From NCBI RefSeq assembly GCF_000024345.1, contig NC_013729.1, positions 3,720,001 to 3,784,000 of the forward strand: 64,000 bases of DNA. Reading direction: 5' to 3'. This document shows, one piece after another, positions 26,108 to 35,200 of this stretch. This DNA comes from Kribbella flavida DSM 17836. Lineage in GTDB: Bacteria; Actinomycetota; Actinomycetes; Propionibacteriales; Kribbellaceae. The notes under the pieces were generated by a model. The model was given only the letters and a program-made list of their open reading frames with translations, did not search any database and was not told where the DNA came from. Made by a program: the position numbers and the translations under genes. How positions within the stretch are numbered: the stretch's first letter is position 1; each line of letters opens with the position of its first letter.

Positions 26108-27373
26108 ATGCCGCACGAGACGCCCGCCACCTTCGCCCAGCCCTGGCCGGTCCGCGACGACGTCCGGATCCGCGCGGTGAAGGCGATCGTCACCGCGCCG
26201 CAGGGCATCCCGCTCGTGGTGGTGAAGGTCGACACCACCGAGCCGGGCCTGTACGGGCTGGGCTGCGCGACCTTCACCCAGCGGTGGAAGGCGGTGCAGA
26301 CGTTCGTCGATGAGCACCTGGCCCGGCTGATGATCGGCCGGTACCCCGGTGACATCGGCGACCTGACCCGGCTGGCGGCGTTCTCCGGGTACTGGCGTGG
26401 CGGTCCGGTGACGAACAACGCGATCTCCGGCATCGACCAGGCGCTGTGGGACATCGCCGGCAAGCGCGCCGGCATGCCGGTGCACGAGCTGCTCGGCGGC
26501 AAGGTGCGGGCGGCCGCCGACACCTACATCCATGCCAGCGGCATCGACATCGAGCAGTGCCTCGAGCACGCCAAGGAGCTCGTCGCCCAAGGCTGGCGGC
26601 ACATCCGGCTGCAGGTGTCCACGCCCGGAGGCGGCGGGTACGGCGCGCCGCGGCTGGCCACGCTGTACCCGGACATGCCGTACCACAACGGCTGGTCCGC
26701 GCGGGACTACCTGCGGACCACGCCGGAGCTGTTCGCGGCGGCCAGGGAGTCGCTGCCGGACAACATCGAGCTGCTGCACGACACCCACTCACGGCTGACG
26801 CCGAAGGAGGCCGTGCTGCTGGCCCGGTCGCTGGAGCCGTACCGGCTGTTCTTCCTGGAGGACGTGCTGGCGCCCGAGCACTGGGACCGGTTGCCCGAGG
26901 TCCGGGCAGCCTCTCCGGTGCCGCTGGCCGTCGGCGAGCTGACCACCTCGATGAGCGACGCCGTCCGGCTGGTCCGCGACGGCGGCGTCGACTTCATCCG
27001 CTCGCACGTGTCCGACATCGGCGGTCTCACCCCGGCGCGCAAGCTGGCCGACCTCGCTGAGCTCTGCGGGGTCCGGACGGCGTGGCACGGGCCGGGCGAC
27101 ACTTCGCCGATCGGCGCCGCGGCCAACGTCGCCCTGGACGTCAGCTCGGTGGCCTTCGGCATCCAGGAGGGGCACATCTACAACGACGCCACCCACGAGG
27201 TCTTCCCTGGCACGCTGCGGATCCGGAACGGCTGGCTGACCCCGAACGAGAGACCCGGCTGGGGCATCGACATCGACCTCGAGGCGGCCGCCCGGTACCC
27301 CGCGGAGCTGTCCGGCCACGACGAGTGGGCGGCCGGCGTACGACGGATCGACGGAGCGCTGGAGGCGCCGTGA
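26108..27373 (+). CDS. enolase-superfamily sugar-acid dehydratase, RspA/ManD type
   Basis: A 421-residue barrel enzyme of the mannonate/gluconate dehydratase (RspA/ManD) group. Landmarks are GIDQALWDIAGKRAGMPVHE, the HIRLQVSTPGGGGYG loop peculiar to this group, LLHDTHSRLTPKEA, the metal acid in FFLEDVL, VGELTTSMSD and the late TAWHGPGDTSPIG histidine. Such enzymes abstract a proton alpha to a carboxylate and lose water to give a 2-keto-3-deoxy acid. The ATG abuts the previous stop with no gap. Many family members act weakly on mannonate, so the true substrate may differ. Confidence 0.82.
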   Translation: MPHETPATFAQPWPVRDDVRIRAVKAIVTAPQGIPLVVVKVDTTEPGLYGLGCATFTQRWKAVQTFVDEHLARLMIGRYPGDIGDLTRLAAFSGYWRGGPVTNNAISGIDQALWDIAGKRAGMPVHELLGGKVRAAADTYIHASGIDIEQCLEHAKELVAQGWRHIRLQVSTPGGGGYGAPRLATLYPDMPYHNGWSARDYLRTTPELFAAARESLPDNIELLHDTHSRLTPKEAVLLARSLEPYRLFFLEDVLAPEHWDRLPEVRAASPVPLAVGELTTSMSDAVRLVRDGGVDFIRSHVSDIGGLTPARKLADLAELCGVRTAWHGPGDTSPIGAAANVALDVSSVAFGIQEGHIYNDATHEVFPGTLRIRNGWLTPNERPGWGIDIDLEAAARYPAELSGHDEWAAGVRRIDGALEAP

Positions 27374-27520
27374 GCAGGGCGGGCCCGGTCCCGGCACGCG
27401 GGCCGCAGCCGGGCGACGGCGAGCGGGCGAGGCGTACGATCTGCGCTGACGTGCCGAGCTGACCGGTGCTCGCGGCAGCTGCTGTTCCGATCCGGGGACA
27501 CGAGGACGAGGAGGTGGGCG

Positions 27521-28795
27521 ATGGTCACGCCTGACAGTGACGCGGCGGTGCTGGACGAACCGACCCGGTCGGGCGCGAACCAGTACGACCTGGGCTCGTT
27601 CAACGAGGCCGTGATCATCGAGACGATCCGGCTGGCCGGCATCATCAGCCGGACCGAGATCTCCCGGCGGACCGGGCTCACCCAGCAGTCGGTGTCGCGG
27701 ATCCTGCGGGTGCTGCTGCAGCAGGGCCTGCTGGTCGAGGAGGCGCAGGAGCGGGCCGAGCGGCTGGGCAAGCCGCGGACGCCGGTCCGGCTGCGCTCGA
27801 ACGCCGCGCACGCGGTCGGCATCCACATCGACCCGGAGCTGCTGACCGTCGCGGTCGTCGACCTGGACGGCACGATCGTGCGCCGGGAGACCGTCGATCT
27901 GGCCGCCGACCTCGACGCGCACCGGCTGGTGAACCTGGCCGCCGCGACCGTGACCGCCGCGGTCAGCATCAGCCAGGTGGACACCGCCTCGCTGCTCGGC
28001 GTCGGGGTCGCCGTACCGGGGCCGATCAACGCCGACGGCACCCTGCTCGACCTGCCGTTGCAGCCGGCCTGGCGCGGGCTGGAGATCCGGCAGCTGCTGC
28101 AGCACAAGCTCAACCACCCGGTGCTGGTGGAAAAGGACGGCACGGCCGCCGCGATCGGCGAGCGCTGGATCGGCCGCTCGGCCCGGGCCCGCGACTTCGC
28201 CTACCTGTACCTCGGGACCGGGGTCGGCAGCGGCCTGATCCTGAACGGCTCGATCTACCGTGGCCTGACCGCGAACGCCGGCGAGTTCGGCCAGCTGGCC
28301 GCGCTGCGGATGGGGGAGTGGGACGGCAGCGGCGGCCCGCGGATGATGGCCGAGTGCAACCCGACGGCGTCGCTGCCGGTGATCGCGGCCGGCTTCGGCT
28401 ACGTCGAGACCGACCCGCAGGCCACCGACGAGGCGAAGCGCTACAAGGCGGTCTGCAGGGCGGCGGCCGACGGTGACGAGGCGGCCCGGAAGGCGGTCGC
28501 CCAGGTGGCCGGCGTGATCGCGCAGGGCGCGGTCGGACTGGTCGACCTGCTGGACATCGACCTGATCGTGGTCGGCGGTCCGGCCTTCGAGCCGGAGATC
28601 GCGGGCGACCTGCTGGCCGAGATCGACCGGGCGGTGAACGCGTTCCCGATCGCGAAGGGCACCCGCACGGTCGCGGTCGAGGAGTCGATGCTGCAGACCG
28701 ACGCCGCCGCGGTCGGTGCCGCGTCGACGATCTTCCACGACGCCTTCACGCCGCGGGTGGGCGGTTCGAGCCAGGCCCGCCGGCTGCCGAAGTAG
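27521..28795 (+). CDS. ROK family transcription regulator
   Basis: A 424-residue regulator with a winged helix at residues about 25-80 (ISRTEISRRTGLTQQSVSRI) and a ROK sugar-kinase-like domain (VGVAVPGPINADG, LYLGTGVGSGLILNG). The ROK zinc signature CxCGxxGC is absent; its place reads GGPRMMAECNPTASLP. That suggests a dedicated sensor rather than a kinase. GAGGAGG precedes the ATG. It lies 147 bp after the dehydratase gene on the same strand. It is the best candidate to bind the twin operators at 21860 and 36255, though no such site lies before its own gene. Confidence 0.88.
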   Translation: MVTPDSDAAVLDEPTRSGANQYDLGSFNEAVIIETIRLAGIISRTEISRRTGLTQQSVSRILRVLLQQGLLVEEAQERAERLGKPRTPVRLRSNAAHAVGIHIDPELLTVAVVDLDGTIVRRETVDLAADLDAHRLVNLAAATVTAAVSISQVDTASLLGVGVAVPGPINADGTLLDLPLQPAWRGLEIRQLLQHKLNHPVLVEKDGTAAAIGERWIGRSARARDFAYLYLGTGVGSGLILNGSIYRGLTANAGEFGQLAALRMGEWDGSGGPRMMAECNPTASLPVIAAGFGYVETDPQATDEAKRYKAVCRAAADGDEAARKAVAQVAGVIAQGAVGLVDLLDIDLIVVGGPAFEPEIAGDLLAEIDRAVNAFPIAKGTRTVAVEESMLQTDAAAVGAASTIFHDAFTPRVGGSSQARRLPK

Positions 28796-28855
28796 CGCGA
28801 CGGACCGGCTCGTCGTCCGGCGGCGAGGATACGACGGGGTTCGGCCGCCGGCCGG

Positions 28856-29614
28856 TCAGGCCACCGCGGCGACCAGGCCGCCGTCGATGACCAGGTCCTG
28901 CCCGTTGATGTAGGAGGCTTCGGCGGAGGCGAGGAACGCGACCGCGTCGGCGACGTCGTCGGCCTGGCCCAGCCGCCCGGCGGCCACCTTGGCGACCACC
29001 GCCGCGTGCTCGTCGGCGGGAATCGCGTCGTGGAACATCGGGGTCTCGATGTAGCCGGGACTCACCGAGTTCACCCGCACGCCCCGGGGGGCCAGCTCGG
29101 CGGCGAGCGTGCGGGCCATGCTCTGCACCGCGGCCTTGGTCGACGCGTACAGCGCGCTGCCGGCCAGGCCGCGGTGCAGCGTCCAGGACGCGTTGATGAC
29201 GATCGCGGCGCCGTCGGACAGCAGCGGAATCGTCTTCTGCAGGGTGAAGTAGACGCCCTTGTAGTTGATGCCCACGACGCGGTCGAACTCGTGCTCGGTG
29301 ACCTCGCCGTACGGTCCGAAGGTGGCGACGCCCGCGTTGGCGAACACCACGTCCAGGCGGCCGAACCGGTCACGGATCGCGGCGGCCAGGTCGTCGAGAT
29401 CGGCCACGTTCGCCACGTCGCCGGGCAGCGCGAGGACGCGGCCACCGGCGTCCAGCTGCTCGACGGCGGCGTCGAGCCGCACCTTGTCGCGGCCGGTGAC
29501 GGCCACCTGTGCCCCTTCGGCCAGCAGGCGCCGCGCGGTGGCCAGGCCCATGCCGCTCGTGCCGCCGGTGACGAGGGCGAACTTGTCGTGGAAACGGGAG
29601 ATGCTCGTTGTCAT
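28856..29614 (-). CDS. short-chain dehydrogenase/reductase
   Basis: A 252-residue classical SDR: cofactor loop TGGTSGMGLA, FANAG, Ser in VINASWTL and YASTK catalytic pair, ending with the usual INGQDLVIDGG. The basic residue in TGRDK after beta-2 suggests NADP(H). The ATG at 29614 is preferred over 29644 because the family begins just before the first strand. It follows the XRE gene by 73 bp on the same strand; such SDR and MmyB-like XRE pairs are common in actinomycetes. Confidence 0.88.
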   Translation of the reverse strand: MTTSISRFHDKFALVTGGTSGMGLATARRLLAEGAQVAVTGRDKVRLDAAVEQLDAGGRVLALPGDVANVADLDDLAAAIRDRFGRLDVVFANAGVATFGPYGEVTEHEFDRVVGINYKGVYFTLQKTIPLLSDGAAIVINASWTLHRGLAGSALYASTKAAVQSMARTLAAELAPRGVRVNSVSPGYIETPMFHDAIPADEHAAVVAKVAAGRLGQADDVADAVAFLASAEASYINGQDLVIDGGLVAAVA

Positions 29615-29687
29615 GACTTCAGCCTGCCGAGCCGCCCACCCCACGAACAGTGCGTGCTGAACCTGTGAGTGGCACCACCAGGCTCGG

Positions 29688-30542
29688 TCAGGCCGGCCGG
29701 ACCAACGGGGTGCTCAGCAGCTGCTCGTACCGCTCCTTGGTCCCCGACCCGGGGCGTGGCTGGTAGAGCTCCAATCGCCACTCCGGGCGGTCCGCGACAA
29801 CCAGTGCGGTCTTGTCGAAGATCAGCTCGCCGGCTGCGGGGTGAAGCACTGCCTTGACCGCCTGCGTGTGCGTGGCCACGTCGTGCCGCTGCCAGTGCTC
29901 CACGAATTCCGGGCTGATGGCGCTGAGCTCCCGGATCACCGCGGCAAAGCCCGGGTCACCGGGGTACTTCGCCGCATCGGCGCGAAAGGCCGCCACGATT
30001 TCCGGTGCGAGTGAGGTCCAGTGCACGTGCAGGGCGCGGTACCGGGCGTTGGTGAAGTACGAGACCAGGCAGTTGTAGTCGGTGTCGTCGTACCCGAACA
30101 CGGTCCGGGCGGCGTCGTTGATCGCGAGCAGGTTCCACGAGCGGTCCTGGAGCATCGCGGGGCCGGCCGTCCACGCGTCGAGCAGGTGCCGGAGCTCCGC
30201 GGTGATCTCCGCACCGGGCGCGGGAGCGGCCGGCGGCGGGTTGACCCCGGCCAGCACGTACAGGTGCGCTCGCTCGGGGCCGGTGAGCCGCAGCGCGCGG
30301 CTGATCGCGTCGAGCACCTCGACGGAGACGTTGATGGCGCGGCCCTGCTCGAGCCAGGTGTACCAGGAGACGCCGACGCCGGCCAGGGTGGCGACCTCCT
30401 CGCGCCGCAGTCCCGGCGTACGCCGTCGCCCGGACGTCGGCAGACCGACGTCGCGGGGGGTGAGCCGCGCCCGACGGGTCCGAAGGAAGTCGCGCAGCTG
30501 TTCGCGCCGTTGCTGGCCCACGGCAGGGCGTTCACCGGCCAT
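29688..30542 (-). CDS. XRE family regulator with MmyB-like ligand domain
   Basis: A 284-residue regulator. Residues about 15-85 hold the helix-turn-helix (LRREEVATLAGVGVSWYTWLEQGR). The rest (DRSWNLLAINDAARTVFGY, FRADAAKYPGDPGF, LIFDKTALVVADRPEWRLEL) is the PAS-like MmyB domain that binds small hydrophobic ligands, possibly fatty acids, in related proteins. It is divergent from a GNAT gene with a 49-bp gap and probably controls the SDR gene after it. Confidence 0.87.
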   Translation of the reverse strand: MAGERPAVGQQRREQLRDFLRTRRARLTPRDVGLPTSGRRRTPGLRREEVATLAGVGVSWYTWLEQGRAINVSVEVLDAISRALRLTGPERAHLYVLAGVNPPPAAPAPGAEITAELRHLLDAWTAGPAMLQDRSWNLLAINDAARTVFGYDDTDYNCLVSYFTNARYRALHVHWTSLAPEIVAAFRADAAKYPGDPGFAAVIRELSAISPEFVEHWQRHDVATHTQAVKAVLHPAAGELIFDKTALVVADRPEWRLELYQPRPGSGTKERYEQLLSTPLVRPA

Positions 30543-30591
30543 GAGGCATGGTAACGAAACTGCCGCGCGGCCGACGGCTTAACCTGTCCCG

Positions 30592-31155
30592 ATGACCTCG
30601 GCTCTGACCCGTCGACTCGGCCCTGACGTTCTGCTCCGGCCGCTGCGAACCAATGACGCCGCGTCGTTCTGCGAGGCGCAATGGCGCAGCCGCGAGCAGC
30701 TGGCGCCGTACGAGCCGCGGCGAGATGCGCAGTGGTACGACCCGGACTTCCAGGCGGCCAGGATCGCCGAGTTGCTGGAGCGTGACAACACCGTGCCCTG
30801 GGTCCTCGCGGACGGTGAGCGGGTGATCGGCACTGTGACGCTGTCGAACATCGTCCTGGGGCCGTGGCGCAATGCCGACCTCGGCTACTGGGTCGACGTC
30901 GCGGAGGTCGGCCGGGGACTGGCGACGGCCGCGGTCACGGAGGTGTGCGCGATCGCCGACGAGATCCTGCTGCTGCATCGGATCGCGGCGAGCACGAACC
31001 ACGACAACACCAGGTCGCAACGGGTGCTGCTGAAGTGCGGCTTCCAGCAGTACGGGTTCGCACCGCGCTATCTGCACATCGACGGCCAGTGGCGCGACAG
31101 CAACCTCTATCAGCGCATCCTCAACGACCGCGAGCCCGGACAGCCGCCGGCCTAG
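30592..31155 (+). CDS. RimJ/RimL-type GNAT acetyltransferase
   Basis: A 187-residue acetyltransferase. VLLRPLRTNDAASFCEAQW is the family start and GYWVDVAEVGRGLATAAVTE the acetyl-CoA loop, with ASTNHDNTRSQRVLLKCGF as the RimJ/L signature. Targets could be ribosomal N-termini or small molecules. Its stop shares CTAG with the convergent Gfo/Idh gene. Confidence 0.86.
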   Translation: MTSALTRRLGPDVLLRPLRTNDAASFCEAQWRSREQLAPYEPRRDAQWYDPDFQAARIAELLERDNTVPWVLADGERVIGTVTLSNIVLGPWRNADLGYWVDVAEVGRGLATAAVTEVCAIADEILLLHRIAASTNHDNTRSQRVLLKCGFQQYGFAPRYLHIDGQWRDSNLYQRILNDREPGQPPA

Positions 31156-32246
31156 CCGGGCGGCAAGCCGATGCCGCGGGAGACGTCGACGTCGTCGTAC
31201 CGGCCTTCGAGCACGTCGGCGAACTTGACGGGGCGCTGCAGGGTCGAGGCGACGTAGACGGCGCGGACGGTGGCCAGCGCGTCGATCGCGTCGTGCACGG
31301 TGATGCCAGGCTGCTCGCCGTTGCCGATGGCATCGAAGATGTCCGCGTACTGCGCGACGTGGCCGCCGGGTGGCTCGGTCTCGACCGGGAGGTCCGCCTC
31401 CTTGCCGTCGGCGGTGAACCGGCGCAGTACGTCGTCCTCCAGCTCCGCGCCGCCCGCTGTGCCGTGCACCGAGACCCGGGTGCGGCCGCCGGGGAAGGCC
31501 GCGGTGGTCGCGTGCAGCGTGGCGACCGCGCCGTTCTCGAACGTGAGCGTGGCGACGACGGTGTCCTCGACCTCGATCGCGTGGTGAGCCGCGCGCAGGG
31601 CCTGGGCCTGGATGCTGACCGGCCGGCCCATGAACCACAGCAGCAGGTCGACGGTGTGCACGCCCTGGTTCATCAGCGCACCACCGCCGTCCTGTGCCCA
31701 GGTCCCGCGCCAGCCGGCGGACGCGTAGTACTCGTCGCTGCGCCACCAGGCCACCGTGGCGACCGCCGAGGTGAGCTGCCCGAAGCGGCCGGCACGGATG
31801 GCCTCCGCGACCCGCGCGCTGCCCGGATCGAACCGGTGCTGACTGATCACCGAGGAGATCACGCCGTGGTTCGCCGCCCGGGTGGCCGCCGCGCCGAGGC
31901 GGCGGGCCCGGGGCAGGTCGACGTCGAGCGGCTTCTCGATCACCACGTGCACCTTCTGCGCCAGGGCCTGCTCCGCGAGCGCGGCGTGGGTCCCGCTCGG
32001 CGTGCAGATCGCGACCAGCGAGACGTCCGACCCGGCCAGCGCCGCGCCCAGGTCGGCGTACACCGTCGGCTCCGGTTGCCCGGCCTCGGTGAGCCGGGCC
32101 GCCAGGGCCGAGGCCGCGGCTTCGTCGCCGTCCACGAGGGCGGTGACGACCGCGTCGGCCCGGGCGGCGACGGTGTCGGCGTGGGTGTGCCCGATGATGC
32201 CGCACCCCACGATCGCGACCTGGTGCGGCGTGGTCGAGTCAGCCAT
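31152..32246 (-). CDS. Gfo/Idh/MocA family oxidoreductase
   Basis: A 364-residue NAD(P)-dependent dehydrogenase: Rossmann motif VAIVGCGIIGHTHAD, the cofactor loop VVIEKPLDVDLP with the conserved Lys, and GGALMNQGVHTVDLLLWF carrying the catalytic Asp/His pattern. Members oxidise or isomerise sugars and cyclitols. It starts eight bases after the stop of the secreted beta-helix gene on the same strand, so it belongs to that transcript and probably handles a sugar released by it. Confidence 0.88.
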   Translation of the reverse strand: MADSTTPHQVAIVGCGIIGHTHADTVAARADAVVTALVDGDEAAASALAARLTEAGQPEPTVYADLGAALAGSDVSLVAICTPSGTHAALAEQALAQKVHVVIEKPLDVDLPRARRLGAAATRAANHGVISSVISQHRFDPGSARVAEAIRAGRFGQLTSAVATVAWWRSDEYYASAGWRGTWAQDGGGALMNQGVHTVDLLLWFMGRPVSIQAQALRAAHHAIEVEDTVVATLTFENGAVATLHATTAAFPGGRTRVSVHGTAGGAELEDDVLRRFTADGKEADLPVETEPPGGHVAQYADIFDAIGNGEQPGITVHDAIDALATVRAVYVASTLQRPVKFADVLEGRYDDVDVSRGIGLPPG

Positions 32247-32254
32247 CTTGCTCC

Positions 32255-35200
32255 TTAACCAGTGGTGAAGTGCGCGGTCAGCACCTGGTCCGCCGTGACG
32301 GTGAAGCTGTACGACGCGTCGGTGGAGACCACGTCGCCGTTGACGGTCCAGTGCTGGAAAACGCTATCCGATCCCGGCGTGGCCGTCGCGGTGACCTGCG
32401 CGCCGACTTCGTACGTGCCGGGTTCGGACTCGTTGCCGAGCAGCTTCACGGTGCCGTCGCCGCTGGCCTGCACACTGACCGGGCGCTGGTTCACGTTGAT
32501 CACCATCACGTTGTGCAGGGTGACCGGACCGGTGCTGGTGGCGCCGTTGTAGCGGGCCAGGTTGGTGGCCTCGACGTCGCCCCTGACCACCTTCACCGTG
32601 TGGCCGTCAGCGCCCAGGTTGTCGGTGCCGAGGTTGAACGCGTCGACCTGGCCGTCGTTCACCACCAGGCCGTCGTGGAAGCCGTAGGCGAAGACGTTGA
32701 ACAGCGTCAGCCCGGTGGCGCCGTCGACGGTGACGATCGTGGCCTGCTTGCGCATGTACTTGTCGATCACCAGCTCGAAGATGCCGCCCTCGTTCATCCA
32801 GTGCGGCTGCTGGTAGCCGACCCGGGTGACCGCGTTGCCGTTGGACAGCACGCCCTCGATCCGGCCGCCGGCGCTGCGGCCGACCGAGATCGCGTGGTCG
32901 AAGAACGCGCCGGCCACCTTGCGCACGACGAACCGGTCGTTGCGGTGGGTGGTGAGGTCGATGCCGTTCCACGCGTTCGGGAAGCCTGCGTTGATCACGT
33001 AGGTCTGGCTGCCCTTGCCGCGGACGGCGTACGGGTAGGCGACGATGCCTTCGGGCTTGCCGGGGTTCTGCTCGGGGTAGAAGACACGCAGTCCGCGGAT
33101 GCCGGCCCGGCTGCCGTTCAGGGTGAGCAGCGCGGTGGCGGTGTCGGACGCGGCGGTGCCGCGGCCCTCGAAGGCGTGCAGCACGGTGCCGCCGCTCGCG
33201 CCGCTCTGGTCCCGGTTCGGTACGGCGGAAGCGCCGCGGAGCTCGACGTTGGCGGGCACGGTCAGGTGGGTGCCGATCCGGTACCACCCGGCGGGCAGAT
33301 AGACGATGCCACCGCCGTTGCGGCCGGCCTGGTCCAGCGCCTTCTGGACCGCTCTGGTTGCGTCGGCCGTGGGCAGGTAGCCGACGCCGTGCGGCGCGTC
33401 GACGACCGTGAGGCTCTTGCGCGCCGGCGCGGGCAGCGGGCGCTGGGTGTACGTGGGAGCGGTGCCCGACATCCGGTGAACGGTGCCGGAGAGCGCTCCC
33501 TGGGTTTCCGTGCCGGTGATCTTCACGTAGCCGCGGGAGTTGTTCCGGATCGCGTGTGCGCTGCCCTCGACGTGACCACCGGCCAGCGTCATGCCCCAGC
33601 GGTCGTCGATGACGTCGACCAGAATGGCGGTGCCGGTGCGGCGGATGTCGGGCTGCAGGAAGCTGCCGGTGAACTGGGCGCGCTGGCCGGCCACCACCTG
33701 GATGCCGACCTTGTAGTCGGAGAGCGTGATCTTGTGGAACTGGTCCCACTCCAGGTCGCCGAGCACCAGTCCGGTGCCGTTCGCCCGGGTCCAGCTGTCC
33801 AGCGCCTCGCGGGCCGGCGGCCGGAAGGCGGCCGGGGCCTGCGACCAGTAGGCGTTGCTGAAGGTCACGTTCTCCCAGGTGCCGACGTCGGCGCCGTTGT
33901 AGGCCCGGGCCCCCTCGAAGAGAGCGGTGCCGCGGATGTTCCGGATGGTGCTGGACTCGTGCACCTGGCCCGAGCTCGGCGCGGTGCCCCGGTCGCTGGG
34001 CATCGTGCTGATGCCGAGGCCGCGGTAGGAGTTCAGCAGGGTGACGTCCTGGACGGTCGCCATCATGTAGTTCTCGTTGCCGATCCAGGCGCCGCCGGGG
34101 ATCTCGAAGGTGTAGTTGTACGGGACCGGCCGGGTCGCGCTCTGCCGCGGGTACCAGGTGGTCACGCCGACGACACCGGCCGACCCGCCGATGCGGAACA
34201 GGCTGGGGCCGTCGTCACCGGAGGCCAGATCCGCGATCACCACCGTTCCGTAGTCGGGGGCGCGCCCTCCCCGGCCGCCCTTCGCGAGGTCGCGTCCGGT
34301 CTGGTCGGGGTCGCGGCGGTCGCCGCGCAAGGTGCAGAACGAGTGGACTTCGAGCGTGTCCTTGACCAGGTACCGGCCGGCCGGCAGCCACACCGTGCCG
34401 CCACCCGCGTCCTGGCAGGCGTAGAGAGCTCTCTGGATGGCCTTGGTCGCGTCGGCCCGCCCGCTGCGGTCGGCGCCGTACCGGGTGGCGTCGAAGTCGG
34501 CGACCACGGCGTCCTCAGTCGGATTCACTGTCCGGACGAGCGTCGGCCGGGGCACGACGACCGGGGACTCGCGCAGCTGGAGCTCCTTGACCACGTAGCT
34601 CGGAGAGCCGGAGAGCGCGATCCGGACGTAGCGCGCGGTCGTGGTGGCGAAGCGGGTCTTGCTGAACTGGTTGGCGCCGGGGGAGCCGGTCCGGCCGACG
34701 GTGGTGAACGTCTGGCCGTCGTTGGAGACCTGGACGGTGTAGTCGGGGGAGTAGGCCTGCGCCCACTCGACCCGGACGTCGTTCACCGCACGCCGCGTCT
34801 CGAGGTCGATCTGCAGCCAGGCGTCGCCGGCGCCACTGGTCCAGGCGGTTCCGTGGTCACGGTCGTTGACGTTCGCGACGCCGGTGCCGCTGCTCGCTGT
34901 CGCGGTGCCGGCAGGGGCGAAGTTCGTGTCGACGACGGAGGCGGTGAAGGCGTCGAGCTTGTTCTGCAGGTTTTGCAGTGCGGCCTTGACCTGGACGTCT
35001 GTGACGCCCGGAGTCGCTGCCACCGCACGCGCGTCGTCGATCGCGGCGAGCAACGTGGTGCGGCTGCCCACCGGGTACTGCCCGTCGCGGGTGCCCTCAC
35101 GCGCGGCCTTGTGGGCCCGGGTCGCCGCGTCGATCAGGTCGTTCAGGCCTTCGGTGACGTCGAGTGCGCCGGCGACCTTGGCGACCCGGACCGCCGCCAC

